This document shows, piece after piece, positions 22,881 to 32,704 of a DNA stretch of 64,000 nucleotides; the first letter of the stretch is position 1, and every line of letters begins with the position of its first letter. The stretch covers positions 230,538 to 294,537 of the forward strand of contig NZ_JADNRC010000004.1 of NCBI RefSeq assembly GCF_015594725.1, read 5' to 3'. Position numbers and translations under genes: made by a program. Under the pieces are notes generated by a model. It ran no database searches, was not told the DNA's origin, and saw nothing but the letters and a program-made list of their open reading frames with translations. The DNA comes from Flavobacterium sp. ALJ2 (GTDB lineage: Bacteria; Bacteroidota; Bacteroidia; Flavobacteriales; Flavobacteriaceae).

Positions 22881-23486
22881 TTATCGAATACTATCGTGCG
22901 CATGAGTTTGTACGCCATTATTCCATAGTGTTAATATATCAGTTGCAACGGCTGCACCGCTTCCTGCTGCAATTGCCAGTTGGCTTCTCCAACCAGCGAG
23001 AGTACCAATAACATAAATGCCTTCGGCAACTTTATGATCACTGTTTTTTAACTGAATTCGTTGTTTTTCGGGGAGTGCTTTTTTGTGAGGCTCAATGTAT
23101 TCTGTTAAGCCTTCGATAGCAAAAGTATTTGCAGAACCAATTCCAATAACTATTATTTTAGTTTTGTACGTGTTTTTGTTGGTAGTAATTAAAAATTCAG
23201 GATATTCACCTTCAATCTTTATTACTTTCTCGTTGGGAATTTGTGTAATATGTGGGTATTCCTGATTTAAATGTTCGGTACTTTCTGATAATAATTCAGA
23301 ACCTAATTTCCCAGGTATAATACCGTAAGCATTGTTGAAAAGAGCATCTTGGAGAGAAGAACTTTTTTGATGCGTAAAAACCCCAATTTTTTTATCAATG
23401 ACAAAAGGTTTATTTTGTGCAGATCCTAAAACAAGTGCACAGGACATACTTGATACGCCTCCGCCAATAATTAAAATATCAAACAT
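22881..23486 (-). CDS. Short thioredoxin-reductase-like flavoprotein
   Basis: 201 aa from ATG 23486 (MFDILIIGGGVSSMSCALVL); an upstream in-frame ATG at 23501 adds five residues and overlaps the previous gene. The FAD-binding GGGVSSM motif and the final GIYVIGTLAGWRSQLAIAAGSGA (the second FAD motif) match the thioredoxin-reductase-like family, but the central NAD(P)H domain and the CxxC redox pair are absent, so it is a truncated single-domain flavoprotein. Electron partner unknown. It overlaps the membrane-protein gene upstream (start within its last codons), suggesting coupling. Confidence 0.75.
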   Translation of the reverse strand: MFDILIIGGGVSSMSCALVLGSAQNKPFVIDKKIGVFTHQKSSSLQDALFNNAYGIIPGKLGSELLSESTEHLNQEYPHITQIPNEKVIKIEGEYPEFLITTNKNTYKTKIIVIGIGSANTFAIEGLTEYIEPHKKALPEKQRIQLKNSDHKVAEGIYVIGTLAGWRSQLAIAAGSGAAVATDILTLWNNGVQTHAHDSIR

Positions 23487-23490
23487 ATTA

Positions 23491-23691
23491 TTATTGATCA
23501 TTCATTTTTTCTTCTATCTTTTTAGAAATTCTAAAAATTAAAAGAATTAGTACGGCGCAAAATGCAGCTGCTATTCCAATAAATGCTACCATGCTATCTC
23601 CTTGTAAAGGATTTTGAAAGTCAAGCAAAGTAATATTGAAAATAATCAAAGCTAATGCTAAAAGCACTAATATGGAAGTAAAAATTTTCAT
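23491..23691 (-). CDS. Two-helix membrane protein
   Basis: 66 aa with two hydrophobic helices (residues about 4-22 and 34-54) separated by a short loop, and a charged tail KKIEEKMNDQ. Unknown family. Its end overlaps or abuts the start of the flavoprotein gene, so the pair is likely translationally coupled. Confidence 0.7.
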   Translation of the reverse strand: MKIFTSILVLLALALIIFNITLLDFQNPLQGDSMVAFIGIAAAFCAVLILLIFRISKKIEEKMNDQ

Positions 23692-23818
23692 AGGATAACT
23701 ATTTATTTCTAAATGATTAAAAGAAATAATTAAAAAAGAAATATTGCTTTTGGTAGTTCCGTAAACGAGTATTTCGACTTTTAAGTATTACTAGTGGGTA
23801 AATTTATGAAAATTAATT

Positions 23819-24397
23819 TTAGACAAACAAACCTTTAACATTAGCTGCGAATAATTTAACAGCAATAGCCAAAAGTACAACTCCAAAAGTCTTTCTAACT
23901 ACGCCAAGTCCGTTTTTTCCCAGCATTTTTTCAATTTTCGAGGATGATTTTAAAACAATATATACAAGGGTTATGTTGAGAATAATAGCAATAACAATAT
24001 TTATAGTATGAAATTGTGAACGTAGTGAAAGTAATGTGGTCATAGTTCCAGCTCCTGCAATTAAAGGAAAAGCTAATGGTACTATAGAAGCAGAGCTTGC
24101 TTCTTCATCACGATATATATGGATTCCGAGTATCATTTCTAAGGCTAGAAAAAACAATACAAAAGATCCAGCGACAGCAAAAGAATGTACGTCGATACCA
24201 ATTATCTTCAGGAAACCTTCTCCAATAAAAAGAAAGATAATCATTATTAGTCCGGCTACTATCGAAGCCTTTTCAGATTCAATGTGTCCAACCTTAGATC
24301 TTAGGTTAACAATAATAGGAATAGAACCAACGATGTCAATTACGGCAAAGAGTACCATTCCAACAGTAATTATTTCTTTTAAGTCTATTTCTAACAT
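23819..24397 (-). CDS. MarC-family membrane protein
   Basis: 192 aa with about six hydrophobic helices and the MarC/UPF0056 pattern: FAVIDIVGSIPIIV near the N-terminus, LALEMILGIHIYR mid-protein and ASIVPLAFPLIAGAGTMTTL, the most conserved stretch of the family. The function of MarC proteins remains unclear. It is transcribed alone; the upstream 260 bp lead to a divergent gene. Confidence 0.85.
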   Translation of the reverse strand: MLEIDLKEIITVGMVLFAVIDIVGSIPIIVNLRSKVGHIESEKASIVAGLIMIIFLFIGEGFLKIIGIDVHSFAVAGSFVLFFLALEMILGIHIYRDEEASSASIVPLAFPLIAGAGTMTTLLSLRSQFHTINIVIAIILNITLVYIVLKSSSKIEKMLGKNGLGVVRKTFGVVLLAIAVKLFAANVKGLFV

Positions 24398-24621
24398 GTG
24401 TTTTTATTTAAGAGTTAAACGTGTGTAAAGGTAAAAAATAAATGGCTTTTTTTAACATTTCGGCATTAATCTGTAATTTTTTGTTATAAAAATATGTTTT
24501 AGCGGCTCTTGCGTGATTTTTGTAACAAAAATGAGCTTTATTTGGTTAATCTATTAAGTAGAATTGATGTCTATTTTTTTTTTTGATTCAATTTATCTAG
24601 CGGGCATCGAGATAGTTTGAC

Positions 24622-24629
24622 TATCTTTG
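24622..24629 (+). promoter_or_regulatory. -7 element for the DUF3109 gene
   Basis: TATCTTTG fits TAnnTTTG exactly and lies 28 nt before ATG 24658. The -33 box at 19-21 nt upstream is poor. Confidence 0.4.
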
Positions 24630-24657
24630 CATTTTTATAATTCAGTACACTATTATC

Positions 24658-25227
24658 ATGTTTCAATTAGGGAAAACTATTATTTCTGAGGATATTCTTG
24701 AAAAAGAATTTGTTTGTAATTTATCTGCTTGTAAAGGCGCTTGTTGTGTTGATGGAGACGCTGGGGCTCCCTTAAGTGAAGAGGAGACAAAAATTTTGGA
24801 AGAAATTTATCCAAAAGTAAAGCCCTTTTTGCGAAAAGAAGGAATTGCGGCAATTGAAGCACAAGGAGCTTGGATTAAAGGTATTGATGGTGATTTTGAA
24901 ACACCATTAATAGATAATAAGGATTGTGCATATGTGATTTTCGATGGAAAAACTGCGCTTTGTGGTATCGAGCAAGCATACAATCAAGGTATCGTGAGCT
25001 GGAAAAAACCTGTATCATGTCATTTGTATCCAATTAGAGTAAAAGACTTCACTGAGTTTGCAGCAGTTAATTATGATAAATGGGACATTTGCGACGCAGC
25101 CTGTTCTTTGGGTCAGGAGCTTGAAGTTCCAGTTTATAAATTTGTCAAAGAAGCGTTAATTCGTAAGTTTGGCGAAGATTGGTATATGGAGCTTGATAAA
25201 ATTGCGGAAGATCTGAAGCGCTCTTAA
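24658..25227 (+). CDS. DUF3109-family cysteine-rich protein
   Basis: 189 aa soluble protein with eight or more Cys. Conserved clusters are FVCNLSACKGACCVDGDAGA (residues about 17-36) and KPVSCHLYPIRV, then ICDAACSLG. This matches the DUF3109 family, related to CxxxCxxCC (YkgJ-like) metal-chelating proteins. Likely binds a zinc or an Fe-S cluster; function unknown. Monocistronic. Confidence 0.85.
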   Translation: MFQLGKTIISEDILEKEFVCNLSACKGACCVDGDAGAPLSEEETKILEEIYPKVKPFLRKEGIAAIEAQGAWIKGIDGDFETPLIDNKDCAYVIFDGKTALCGIEQAYNQGIVSWKKPVSCHLYPIRVKDFTEFAAVNYDKWDICDAACSLGQELEVPVYKFVKEALIRKFGEDWYMELDKIAEDLKRS

Positions 25228-25568
25228 AAAAAAATCTATTTTCATAATTGAATAAAGCTGAGATTATAATAAAGAATCTTCCAAATGATTCATAAAAAAT
25301 ATTTTTAAAATTTATAAAAAAGTCTTGCTTTTTATTTTAAAAATCCTATATCTCACGGTTGCTAGAGTCTATTTAGTTAGATTTAACTTATTCATTTACA
25401 GAAAGTTAATAATTGTATGAAAATTATTCTGTTTTTGTCGCTTTGTTAAAAACTAGAGCCGATTGTGAATAAGTTTGGCTTTTATTTTAGCCAACAAATG
25501 ACAATCTTTGTAGTCTACAGAAATGGATGAAAATTCATTGAAATTTTTTAAAATAAAACACAACAATA
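25228..25568. other. Gene-free upstream region of nrdB
   Basis: AT-rich. I looked for an NrdR box (ACACWATATATWGTGT type) and found none. A near -7 element (AATCTTTG near 25503) is the only promoter-like feature. I see no further gene or structured RNA. Confidence 0.4.
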
Positions 25569-26558
25569 ATGTCACAAGTCGAACCAATTTTACAAGAAAA
25601 TAAGAACCGTTTCGTAATTTTTCCAATCAAGCACCATGATATTTGGGATTGGTATAAGAAGATGGAAGCGAGTTTTTGGACTGCTGAAGAAATTGATTTA
25701 CATCAAGACTTGAATGATTGGAATAATAAGTTGTCAGATGATGAAAGATATTTCGTTAAACATATATTAGCATTCTTTGCTGCATCTGATGGAATTGTAA
25801 ATGAAAATCTAGCTGAGAACTTTGTAAACGAAGTACAATATGCTGAAGCTAAATTTTTCTATGGTTTTCAAATCATGATGGAAAATATTCATAGCGAAAC
25901 GTATTCACTTCTTATCGATACTTATGTAAAAGATGAAGCTGAAAAAGATCAGTTGTTTAATGCATTAGATGTTTTTCCTGCAATTGCAAAGAAAGCAAAT
26001 TGGGCATTAAAATGGATTGAATCTGACTCGTTTGCTGAGCGTTTAATAGCATTTGCTGCAGTAGAAGGAATATTTTTCTCAGGTGCTTTTTGTTCTATTT
26101 TCTGGTTGAAAAAACGTGGTTTAATGCCAGGTTTAACATTCTCAAACGAATTAATCTCTCGTGACGAAGGAGTTCATTGTGATTTCGCAGTGCATTTACA
26201 CAATCACCATTTAATAAATAAAGTTCCAAAAGATAGAATTAAAGAAATTATCGTTGATGCTTTAGATATAGAAAGAGAATTTGTTACAGAATCTCTTCCA
26301 GTAAGTTTAATTGGTATGAATGCAGTTTTAATGACGCAGTATTTAGAATTTGTTGCAGATAGATTACTTGTTGAGTTAGGTTGCGACCGTGTTTATGGCT
26401 CATCAAATCCATTTGACTTTATGGATATGATTTCGCTTCAAGGGAAAACTAATTTCTTTGAAAAAAGAGTTTCAGAATATCAAAAAGCAGGAGTTATGAA
26501 TAGTAGCTCTGGTGGAGATAGCGATTCTCAGAAAATTAGCTTTGATGCAGATTTTTAG
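25569..26558 (+). CDS. nrdB: Ribonucleotide reductase class I, small subunit
   Basis: 329 aa. The diiron/radical subunit, housing the ligands around [27 protein letters not shown] (Glu, His and the radical Tyr) and [18 protein letters not shown] (Glu and His ligands). The C-terminus ends KISFDADF, the tail that docks to the large subunit. It makes the tyrosyl radical for reduction of ribonucleotides. It precedes nrdA by 274 bp. The gene order B then A is usual in Bacteroidetes. Confidence 0.95.
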   Translation: MSQVEPILQENKNRFVIFPIKHHDIWDWYKKMEASFWTAEEIDLHQDLNDWNNKLSDDERYFVKHILAFFAASDGIVNENLAENFVNEVQYAEAKFFYGFQIMMENIHSETYSLLIDTYVKDEAEKDQLFNALDVFPAIAKKANWALKWIESDSFAERLIAFAAVEGIFFSGAFCSIFWLKKRGLMPGLTFSNELISRDEGVHCDFAVHLHNHHLINKVPKDRIKEIIVDALDIEREFVTESLPVSLIGMNAVLMTQYLEFVADRLLVELGCDRVYGSSNPFDFMDMISLQGKTNFFEKRVSEYQKAGVMNSSSGGDSDSQKISFDADF

Positions 26559-26832
26559 ACATCAGTAATTTTTAGTGATTACCACGCACTAGAAATAATA
26601 AAATTAATGAACGAAGGTTCTTATAACTAGACAATTTAAAGATTGAATTTTTCTCCTAAATCGAAGATTCAATAGTATTACTGACTAATTTTTGATCTAT
26701 ATATTAGATTGAGGAGAGGCAAACTATTGGGAAGTAATTTCTAATATTAAAAATAAAACACACAATGTTTAAGTACTGGGATTCGTTATTTCAGTGTCTT
26801 TCATTTTTTCAATAACAATAAAAAGTAAGCTT

Positions 26833-29247
26833 ATGTATGTAATAAAGAGAGATGGACGTAAAGAGCCAGTAATGTTTGATAAGATTACAGACAGAATCAA
26901 AAAGTTGTGTTACGGGTTAAATGAACTTGTAGATCCTGTTAAAGTAGCTATGCGTGTTATTGAAGGATTGTATGATGGAGTTTCGACTTCAGAATTGGAT
27001 AATCTTGCTGCCGAAACTGCTGCATCTATGACTATTGCGCATCCAGATTATGCACAATTAGCTGCTCGTATCGCCGTTTCTAATTTACATTCTAATACGA
27101 CAAAATCTTTCTCAGAGACGATGTCAGATATGTATAATTATGTTAACCCAAGAACAGGTAAAGAAGCGCCTTTGCTGGCAGATGATGTTTACGAAATAAT
27201 TAAGAAAAACTCACAGGTTCTGGATTCAACAATTATTTATAACCGTGATTTTAATTACGATTATTTTGGATTTAAAACATTAGAACGCTCTTATTTATTA
27301 AAAATAAACGGAAAAATTGTTGAGAGACCACAACATATGTTGATGCGTGTTTCAATAGGAATTCATAAAGATGATATTGAGTCTGCGATCGAAACGTATG
27401 AATTAATGTCTAAAAAATTCTTTACTCACGCTACGCCAACATTATTTAATTCAGGAACACCAAAACCTCAAATGTCATCTTGTTTCTTATTAACAATGAA
27501 AGACGATAGTATTGATGGGATCTATGATACATTAAAACAAACAGCTAAAATCTCACAGTCAGCAGGAGGTATCGGTTTAGCAATACACAACGTTAGAGCA
27601 ACTGGATCTTATATTAGCGGAACTAATGGAACTTCTAATGGAATTGTTCCGATGCTTCGTGTATATGATATGACAGCTCGTTATGTTGATCAAGGTGGAG
27701 GAAAACGTAAAGGAAGTTTTGCTATGTATATTGAGCCTTGGCATGCTGATATTTTTGATTTCCTTGATTTGAGAAAAAACCATGGTAAAGAAGAAATGAG
27801 AACCCGTGATTTATTTCTTGGAATGTGGATTCCAGATTTATTCATGAGAAGAGTTCAGGAAGATACAACTTGGACATTAATGTGTCCTAATGAATGTCCA
27901 GGATTATCGGATGTACACAGTGAAGAATTTGACGCTTTGTATTTAAGTTATGAGGCAGCTGGAAAAGGAAGAAAAACAATTAAAGCAAGAGAAATATGGG
28001 AAAAAATCCTTGAATCTCAAGTAGAAACTGGACTTCCGTACATGTTGTATAAAGATGCAGCAAACCGTAAATCAAACCAAAAGAATTTAGGAACAATCCG
28101 TTCATCAAATTTATGTACTGAAATTATTGAGTTTACATCTCCGGATGAAGTTGCAGTTTGTAACTTGGCTTCAATATCATTACCAATGTTTGTTGAGAAT
28201 GGACAATTTAATCACCAAAAATTATTTGATGTTACTAAACGTGTAACATTCAACTTAAATAAAGTAATTGATAGAAATTATTATCCAGTAAAAGAAGCAG
28301 AAAATTCTAATGTACGTCATAGACCAATTGGTTTAGGTGTTCAAGGACTTGCTGATGCTTTTATCATGTTAAGAATGCCATTTACAAGCGATGAAGCAAA
28401 ACAATTAAATCAAGAAATTTTTGAAACATTGTATTTTGCTGCCGTAACTTCATCTATGGAATTAGCTAAAATTGAAGGACCATATTCTACATTTGAAGGA
28501 TCTCCAATGTCAAAAGGAGAATTTCAATACAATATGTGGGGAATGAAAGACGAAGAATTGTCAGGACGTTGGGATTGGGCTTCATTGCGTAAGGAAGTTG
28601 TAGAACACGGTGTTCGTAACTCTTTATTAGTTGCACCAATGCCTACAGCATCTACTTCTCAGATTTTAGGAAACAATGAGGCTTTTGAGCCATATACATC
28701 AAATATTTATACAAGAAGAACGCTTTCAGGAGAATTCATTGTGGTAAACAAGCATTTACTTCATGATTTGGTAGAAAGAGGTTTATGGAATGAAACTCTG
28801 AAACAAGAGATCATGCGTCATAACGGATCAGTTCAAAATATTGATGGAATTCCAGCTGATCTTAAAGAATTGTATAAAACAGTTTGGGAAATGTCTATGA
28901 AAGATATCTTGGATATGTCACGTCAAAGAGGTTATTTTATTGACCAGTCGCAATCATTAAACTTGTTTATGCAAGATGCGAACTATTCTAAACTTACATC
29001 AATGCACTTCTATGCATGGCAATCAGGTTTAAAAACAGGAATGTATTACTTGAGAACAAAATCGGCTGTAGATGCAATTAAATTTACATTAAACAACGAT
29101 AAGAAAGAAGAAATTGCACCAGTAGCTAAAGCATCGGTTTCAGTTTTAACTCCAGAAGTAGAGCCAATAAACGTAGAGGATTATAAAGCAATGCTATTAA
29201 AGGCACAAGCCGGAGATCCAGATGATTGCGAAATGTGTGGGTCTTAA
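26833..29247 (+). CDS. nrdA: Ribonucleotide reductase class I, large subunit
   Basis: 804 aa from ATG 26833 ([15 protein letters not shown]); an in-frame upstream ATG at 26794 would add a poorly conserved leader. The N-terminus is an ATP-cone allosteric domain. The catalytic region has [28 protein letters not shown], the [17 protein letters not shown] loop and [12 protein letters not shown]. The last residues CEMCGS carry the Cys pair that is reduced by thioredoxin. A full-length class Ia-type subunit, working with nrdB. Confidence 0.95.
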   Translation: MYVIKRDGRKEPVMFDKITDRIKKLCYGLNELVDPVKVAMRVIEGLYDGVSTSELDNLAAETAASMTIAHPDYAQLAARIAVSNLHSNTTKSFSETMSDMYNYVNPRTGKEAPLLADDVYEIIKKNSQVLDSTIIYNRDFNYDYFGFKTLERSYLLKINGKIVERPQHMLMRVSIGIHKDDIESAIETYELMSKKFFTHATPTLFNSGTPKPQMSSCFLLTMKDDSIDGIYDTLKQTAKISQSAGGIGLAIHNVRATGSYISGTNGTSNGIVPMLRVYDMTARYVDQGGGKRKGSFAMYIEPWHADIFDFLDLRKNHGKEEMRTRDLFLGMWIPDLFMRRVQEDTTWTLMCPNECPGLSDVHSEEFDALYLSYEAAGKGRKTIKAREIWEKILESQVETGLPYMLYKDAANRKSNQKNLGTIRSSNLCTEIIEFTSPDEVAVCNLASISLPMFVENGQFNHQKLFDVTKRVTFNLNKVIDRNYYPVKEAENSNVRHRPIGLGVQGLADAFIMLRMPFTSDEAKQLNQEIFETLYFAAVTSSMELAKIEGPYSTFEGSPMSKGEFQYNMWGMKDEELSGRWDWASLRKEVVEHGVRNSLLVAPMPTASTSQILGNNEAFEPYTSNIYTRRTLSGEFIVVNKHLLHDLVERGLWNETLKQEIMRHNGSVQNIDGIPADLKELYKTVWEMSMKDILDMSRQRGYFIDQSQSLNLFMQDANYSKLTSMHFYAWQSGLKTGMYYLRTKSAVDAIKFTLNNDKKEEIAPVAKASVSVLTPEVEPINVEDYKAMLLKAQAGDPDDCEMCGS

Positions 29248-29302
29248 TTTAGAAGAAATAAAATTGAGCAGAGAGAATAGTATTTGCTCTTAATTTAATA
29301 GG

Positions 29303-29334
29303 AAGCAGTTATCATAATGATAGCTGCTTTTTTT
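29303..29334 (+). terminator. Terminator after nrdA
   Basis: AAGCAG-TTATCA hairpin against TGATAGCTGCTT with a T run (TTTTTTT), 56 nt past the nrdA stop. Confidence 0.8.
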
Positions 29335-29473
29335 GGCAATATACCTAAAAAATATCCGTTTTAAATGGTATCAAAGAGTTTTAAAACGTAATATCTAAGT
29401 AGTTTATAAGATATCTCTAAGTTAAACCTTTAAAAAATAGTTGAGTCCTATTTTCAATATAATTCTAGTTATT

Positions 29474-30871
29474 ATGAAAAAAAGCAATGTTTGGTCGTTA
29501 CGATTGGGTTTTTCAGGTAAAGAATTCGATAAGATTGAAAAACTAGGATTAGAAAAATTTCTAAAACATTCCTATGACTCAAATTTCGACAAACAACTTC
29601 CAGCTTTTTTAGACGATGGTCCCAAAACACTTATTGAACTTAAAGAGCTACGTGAATCTATAAAAACAGCAGATACAGATGCTAAAAGGAAGATTCTCAA
29701 GCAAGAGATTTATTCATCAGTTGAATTAAAAAAATGGTGGATTGCCAAAATGCAAAATGATGAATTTCCATTGCGAGAAAATATGGTTTGTTTCTGGCAC
29801 AATCATTTTGTTTCAACTTCCCAAAAAGTAAAAGTCAATTATTGGATTTATCAGCACAATATGATTTTACGAGAACATGCTTTTGGAAATTTCAAAGAAC
29901 TAACCAAGCAGATTATAAAATCGAATGCGATGGTGAAATACTTAGATAACGTTGATAATAAAAAAGGTAAATACAACGAAAATCTAAGTAGGGAATTACT
30001 GGAATTATTCACAATCGGAATTGGAAATTATACCGAAAGCGATATTAAAAATGGCGCTAGGGCTTTGGCAGGATTAAATTATGGTGATGATAATGCGGTT
30101 TATAGAAAATTTGCTGAAGACAATACTGATAAAACTTATTTTGGAAAAACTGGAAATTGGAAAGCCGATGATTTAGTCGATATTATTTTTGAACAAAAGA
30201 ATATTCCGTATTTAATTACTCGAAAAATTCTGAAATGGTTTGTTTATGATAATCCATCCAAAGAATTAGTGACCTATTATGGAGATTATTTCAGGAAAGT
30301 GAAGTTTGAAATGCAACCCTTACTAACTAAAATTTTCACAGAGGAATATACCAAAGATGTTTCCGGAACTAAAATTAAAAATCCGTTGGTGTATATTTTA
30401 CAACTTTTAGAAGAATTGCATATTGACGATTTGGATGATGGTGTGATTGTATTCTTTTTGAAACAGCAAGGAATGGATTTGTATAATCAAGTTAATGTAA
30501 AAGGATGGGATGGGGGGAATTCATGGCTGACTTCTCAGATTTATTTACAACGAAATAATACCTCGGATATACTTTGCAGCGGAAGAAGCATTACAAGAAA
30601 AGTACTGAATACTATGAGTAGTGAAAGTGAAAAACAAAAGACCGAATACGAGAAAATTGATGTAAAAATCGATTTTAATTCCAACGGAAATAATAAAACA
30701 ATTATTACAGAATTGTCGAATAGGTTATTATTTAATGTAAGTGACTCTATGCAAAAAGATATGGAAAACTTACAGAAATATGATTTTTCCCCTAAGGATT
30801 CTCATGCTGATTTTGCAGTGATTCGATTGTTTAATTACATTTCAAAATTACCAGAATATCAATTAATCTAG
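29474..30871 (+). CDS. DUF1800 family protein
   Basis: 465 aa from ATG 29474 (an in-frame TTG at 29441 is less likely). DUF1800 signatures include the N-terminal helical region, ENMVCFWHNHFVSTSQ, ENLSRELLELFTIGIGNYTE and ARALAGLNY. No signal peptide is seen. These proteins are always next to DUF1501 proteins and are thought to act in the cell envelope, but the reaction is unknown. It is followed after 12 nt by the DUF1501 gene. Confidence 0.85.
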   Translation: MKKSNVWSLRLGFSGKEFDKIEKLGLEKFLKHSYDSNFDKQLPAFLDDGPKTLIELKELRESIKTADTDAKRKILKQEIYSSVELKKWWIAKMQNDEFPLRENMVCFWHNHFVSTSQKVKVNYWIYQHNMILREHAFGNFKELTKQIIKSNAMVKYLDNVDNKKGKYNENLSRELLELFTIGIGNYTESDIKNGARALAGLNYGDDNAVYRKFAEDNTDKTYFGKTGNWKADDLVDIIFEQKNIPYLITRKILKWFVYDNPSKELVTYYGDYFRKVKFEMQPLLTKIFTEEYTKDVSGTKIKNPLVYILQLLEELHIDDLDDGVIVFFLKQQGMDLYNQVNVKGWDGGNSWLTSQIYLQRNNTSDILCSGRSITRKVLNTMSSESEKQKTEYEKIDVKIDFNSNGNNKTIITELSNRLLFNVSDSMQKDMENLQKYDFSPKDSHADFAVIRLFNYISKLPEYQLI

Positions 30872-30883
30872 AAGTTTAAGGTT

Positions 30884-32053
30884 ATGAACAGAAGGAATTT
30901 TATATCGATAACAGGAACGTTTACTGGTGGGGTGCTTTTACTTCCTGATTTTTTGCACGCTTATGGTTCTCAAAATAGTTTGGTAGTTGGGGAACAATGT
31001 GTTGTATTTGTTCAACTTAACGGTGGGAATGATGGATTGAATACTTTTATTCCGTACGATAATCCGTTGTATTATGATTTGAGGACAAAAATTGCTTTGG
31101 ATAAAGATGTTATGGTAGGAAAAAATAAAGGAATGGCATTTCATCCCTCTTTAAAAGATTTTGCTCAAATGCAACAGAATGGAGATTTAACTGTAATTCA
31201 AAATGTTGGTTATCCAGAGCCTATTCGTTCACATTTTCGCAGTCAGGAGATTTGGCAAACAGCAACAGATTCGAACAAATATATAAATGAAGGCTGGCTT
31301 GGGCGCTACTTAGACTTGCAGTGTAAAGAGCATCAGGCTACGGCAGGAATAAATCTAGATACTATAGATAATTTGGCTTTGAAAGGATTTGAGCCAAATT
31401 CAATCACGGTAAAAGATCCAAACCGATTTAAAGTGAAATCAGATAAAGAGGAGAATGTAATGTTATCGGATAATCCGCAATTGGATTTTGTTCGAAAAAT
31501 AGCCAACTCGGTTACCGAAGGTTCCAATGAAATCCAGAAAGCATTGGCAAAATCAAAAGCCGAAATAGGTTATCCTAAAACAGGCTTGTCTAAAAATCTG
31601 GAATGGATTGCAAGATTGATAAAAGGAAATTTAAACTCAAAAGTGTATTATACATCATTAGGAGGTTTTGATACGCATGATAATCAGCTTGCAATTCACG
31701 GGAGAAAATTAACTGAATTAAACGATGCACTTTATAGCTTTTATAAGGATATAAAGCAGTCTAAGATGCTTCAAAATGTTACTGTAGTTGTCTTCTCGGA
31801 GTTTGGAAGAAGAGTAAAAGACAATGGAAACGGAACAGACCACGGAACGGCAGCACCAATGTTTATTATAGGAGGGAACAATAAAGGAACAATTTTAGGA
31901 AAAAATCCTGATTTGACCAATCTCGATAACGGAGATTTAAAATATGAAATTGATTTCAGAAGTGTTTACGCCTCTTTATTACAACAAAAAATGAATTTTG
32001 ATTATTCTAAAATTGGAATAAATAATAAACCTGTTGTGGGATTGTTTTCTTAA
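30884..32053 (+). CDS. DUF1501 family protein with Tat-like signal
   Basis: 389 aa. The N-terminus MNRRNFISITGTFTGGVLLL has an RR-N-F-I twin-arginine motif followed by a moderately hydrophobic stretch, as in Tat substrates. Conserved DUF1501 pieces are FVQLNGGNDGLNTFIPY, GGFDTHDNQ and FSEFGRRVKDNGNGTDHG, which match a metal-binding alkaline-phosphatase-like fold. Located outside the cytoplasm. It forms a two-gene operon with the DUF1800 protein at 29474. Confidence 0.85.
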   Translation: MNRRNFISITGTFTGGVLLLPDFLHAYGSQNSLVVGEQCVVFVQLNGGNDGLNTFIPYDNPLYYDLRTKIALDKDVMVGKNKGMAFHPSLKDFAQMQQNGDLTVIQNVGYPEPIRSHFRSQEIWQTATDSNKYINEGWLGRYLDLQCKEHQATAGINLDTIDNLALKGFEPNSITVKDPNRFKVKSDKEENVMLSDNPQLDFVRKIANSVTEGSNEIQKALAKSKAEIGYPKTGLSKNLEWIARLIKGNLNSKVYYTSLGGFDTHDNQLAIHGRKLTELNDALYSFYKDIKQSKMLQNVTVVVFSEFGRRVKDNGNGTDHGTAAPMFIIGGNNKGTILGKNPDLTNLDNGDLKYEIDFRSVYASLLQQKMNFDYSKIGINNKPVVGLFS

Positions 32054-32495
32054 AGTGCAAAATAGTCAAACTGGTTTACTTGTTTCTGATAAAGTGAAAG
32101 GAGAATTAGACATCATTTTATTCCTTGTGCTAAAGCAGGAGATAATTTAAAAAAGCCATCATTAAGATGTTTTTTTTAGGATATCGTTTTGCATAGATAA
32201 TTTATCTGAAGTAATTAAGCTCAATATATGGTAGATAATAATTACCTGAATTTGTTTCGCCAGATGTAACAGATTTAATAGTTTTTAGAGTAAATAGAGA
32301 TAACAGACTTTTTTAGATTTAAGAAATCAGTATATTTTTTATATAATATTCTTGGAAAAGAAAAGGGGATACATCTATAATTACTAATTAGCAATTGGTT
32401 AAATCGCATTTTAAGGTCAATTTATTTAGATATCTTACAAAATTGAGCTTATTTGTTAGGAAATCCTTTTTTGTTCAATAAAAAGCATTATTTTT
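32054..32495. other. Gene-free region before the aromatic operon
   Basis: No intact gene. A short frame around 32259-32320 reads LPEFVSPDVTDLIVFRVNRDN, and another near 32062-32145 reads GLLVSDKVKGELDI; both are closed by stops, so this appears to be a decayed coding region. Confidence 0.3.
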
Positions 32496-32526
32496 TTTGG
32501 TGCGGTAAAAATAATTTATACATTCG
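32496..32526 (+). promoter_or_regulatory. Promoter of the aromatic operon
   Basis: TTTG (32496-32499), exactly 19 nt, then TACATTCG (32519-32526), one base from TAnnTTTG. Transcription would start near 32533, about 23 nt before the leader peptide ATG. Confidence 0.6.
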
Positions 32527-32555
32527 CAGAGTATTTATTGAAAAACACAAACAAA

Positions 32556-32636
32556 ATGTCAAGCAACCGTTTTTATTTTAGCAACTCTTTTTATTTCTTC
32601 TTTAGTAGAAGAGAGGATTGTGCTATGGTTATTTGA
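32556..32636 (+). CDS. pheL: Phenylalanine leader peptide
   Basis: 26 codons. Residues 6-16 (FYFSNSFYFFF) hold six Phe and two Tyr, far above chance. The gene ends in TGA at 32634, 68 nt before pheA. A weak hairpin CTTC-TTTAGTA-GAAG (32594-32614 with G-U) covers the last three Phe codons, and directly next to it starts the left arm of the antiterminator. A ribosome stalled on Phe codons when Phe-tRNA is scarce would open this hairpin and let the antiterminator form. It is a short peptide with no other likely function. Confidence 0.85.
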   Translation: MSSNRFYFSNSFYFFFSRREDCAMVI

Positions 32637-32675
32637 GAAAATTTAAAAAGACAAATAAAACTAATATACAATCCT
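32614..32675 (+). promoter_or_regulatory. Antiterminator of the pheA attenuator
   Basis: AGGATTGT (32614-32621) is perfectly complementary to ACAATCCT (32668-32675). The right arm overlaps the 5' arm of the terminator stem, so the two structures exclude each other. Confidence 0.7.
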
Positions 32676-32698
32676 GATGAAAATCAGGATTTTTTTTT
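32670..32698 (+). terminator. Attenuator terminator before pheA
   Basis: AATCCTGAT (32670-32678) pairs with ATCAGGATT (32683-32691) around a GAAA tetraloop and is followed by a run of nine T. It ends 7 nt before ATG of pheA, so it can only serve to stop transcription ahead of the operon. Confidence 0.88.
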
Positions 32699-32704
32699 GA
32701 GTAT

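Noticed and set aside
25228..25568. Possible NrdR box before nrdB
   Set aside because: No 16-bp palindrome of the expected type is present.
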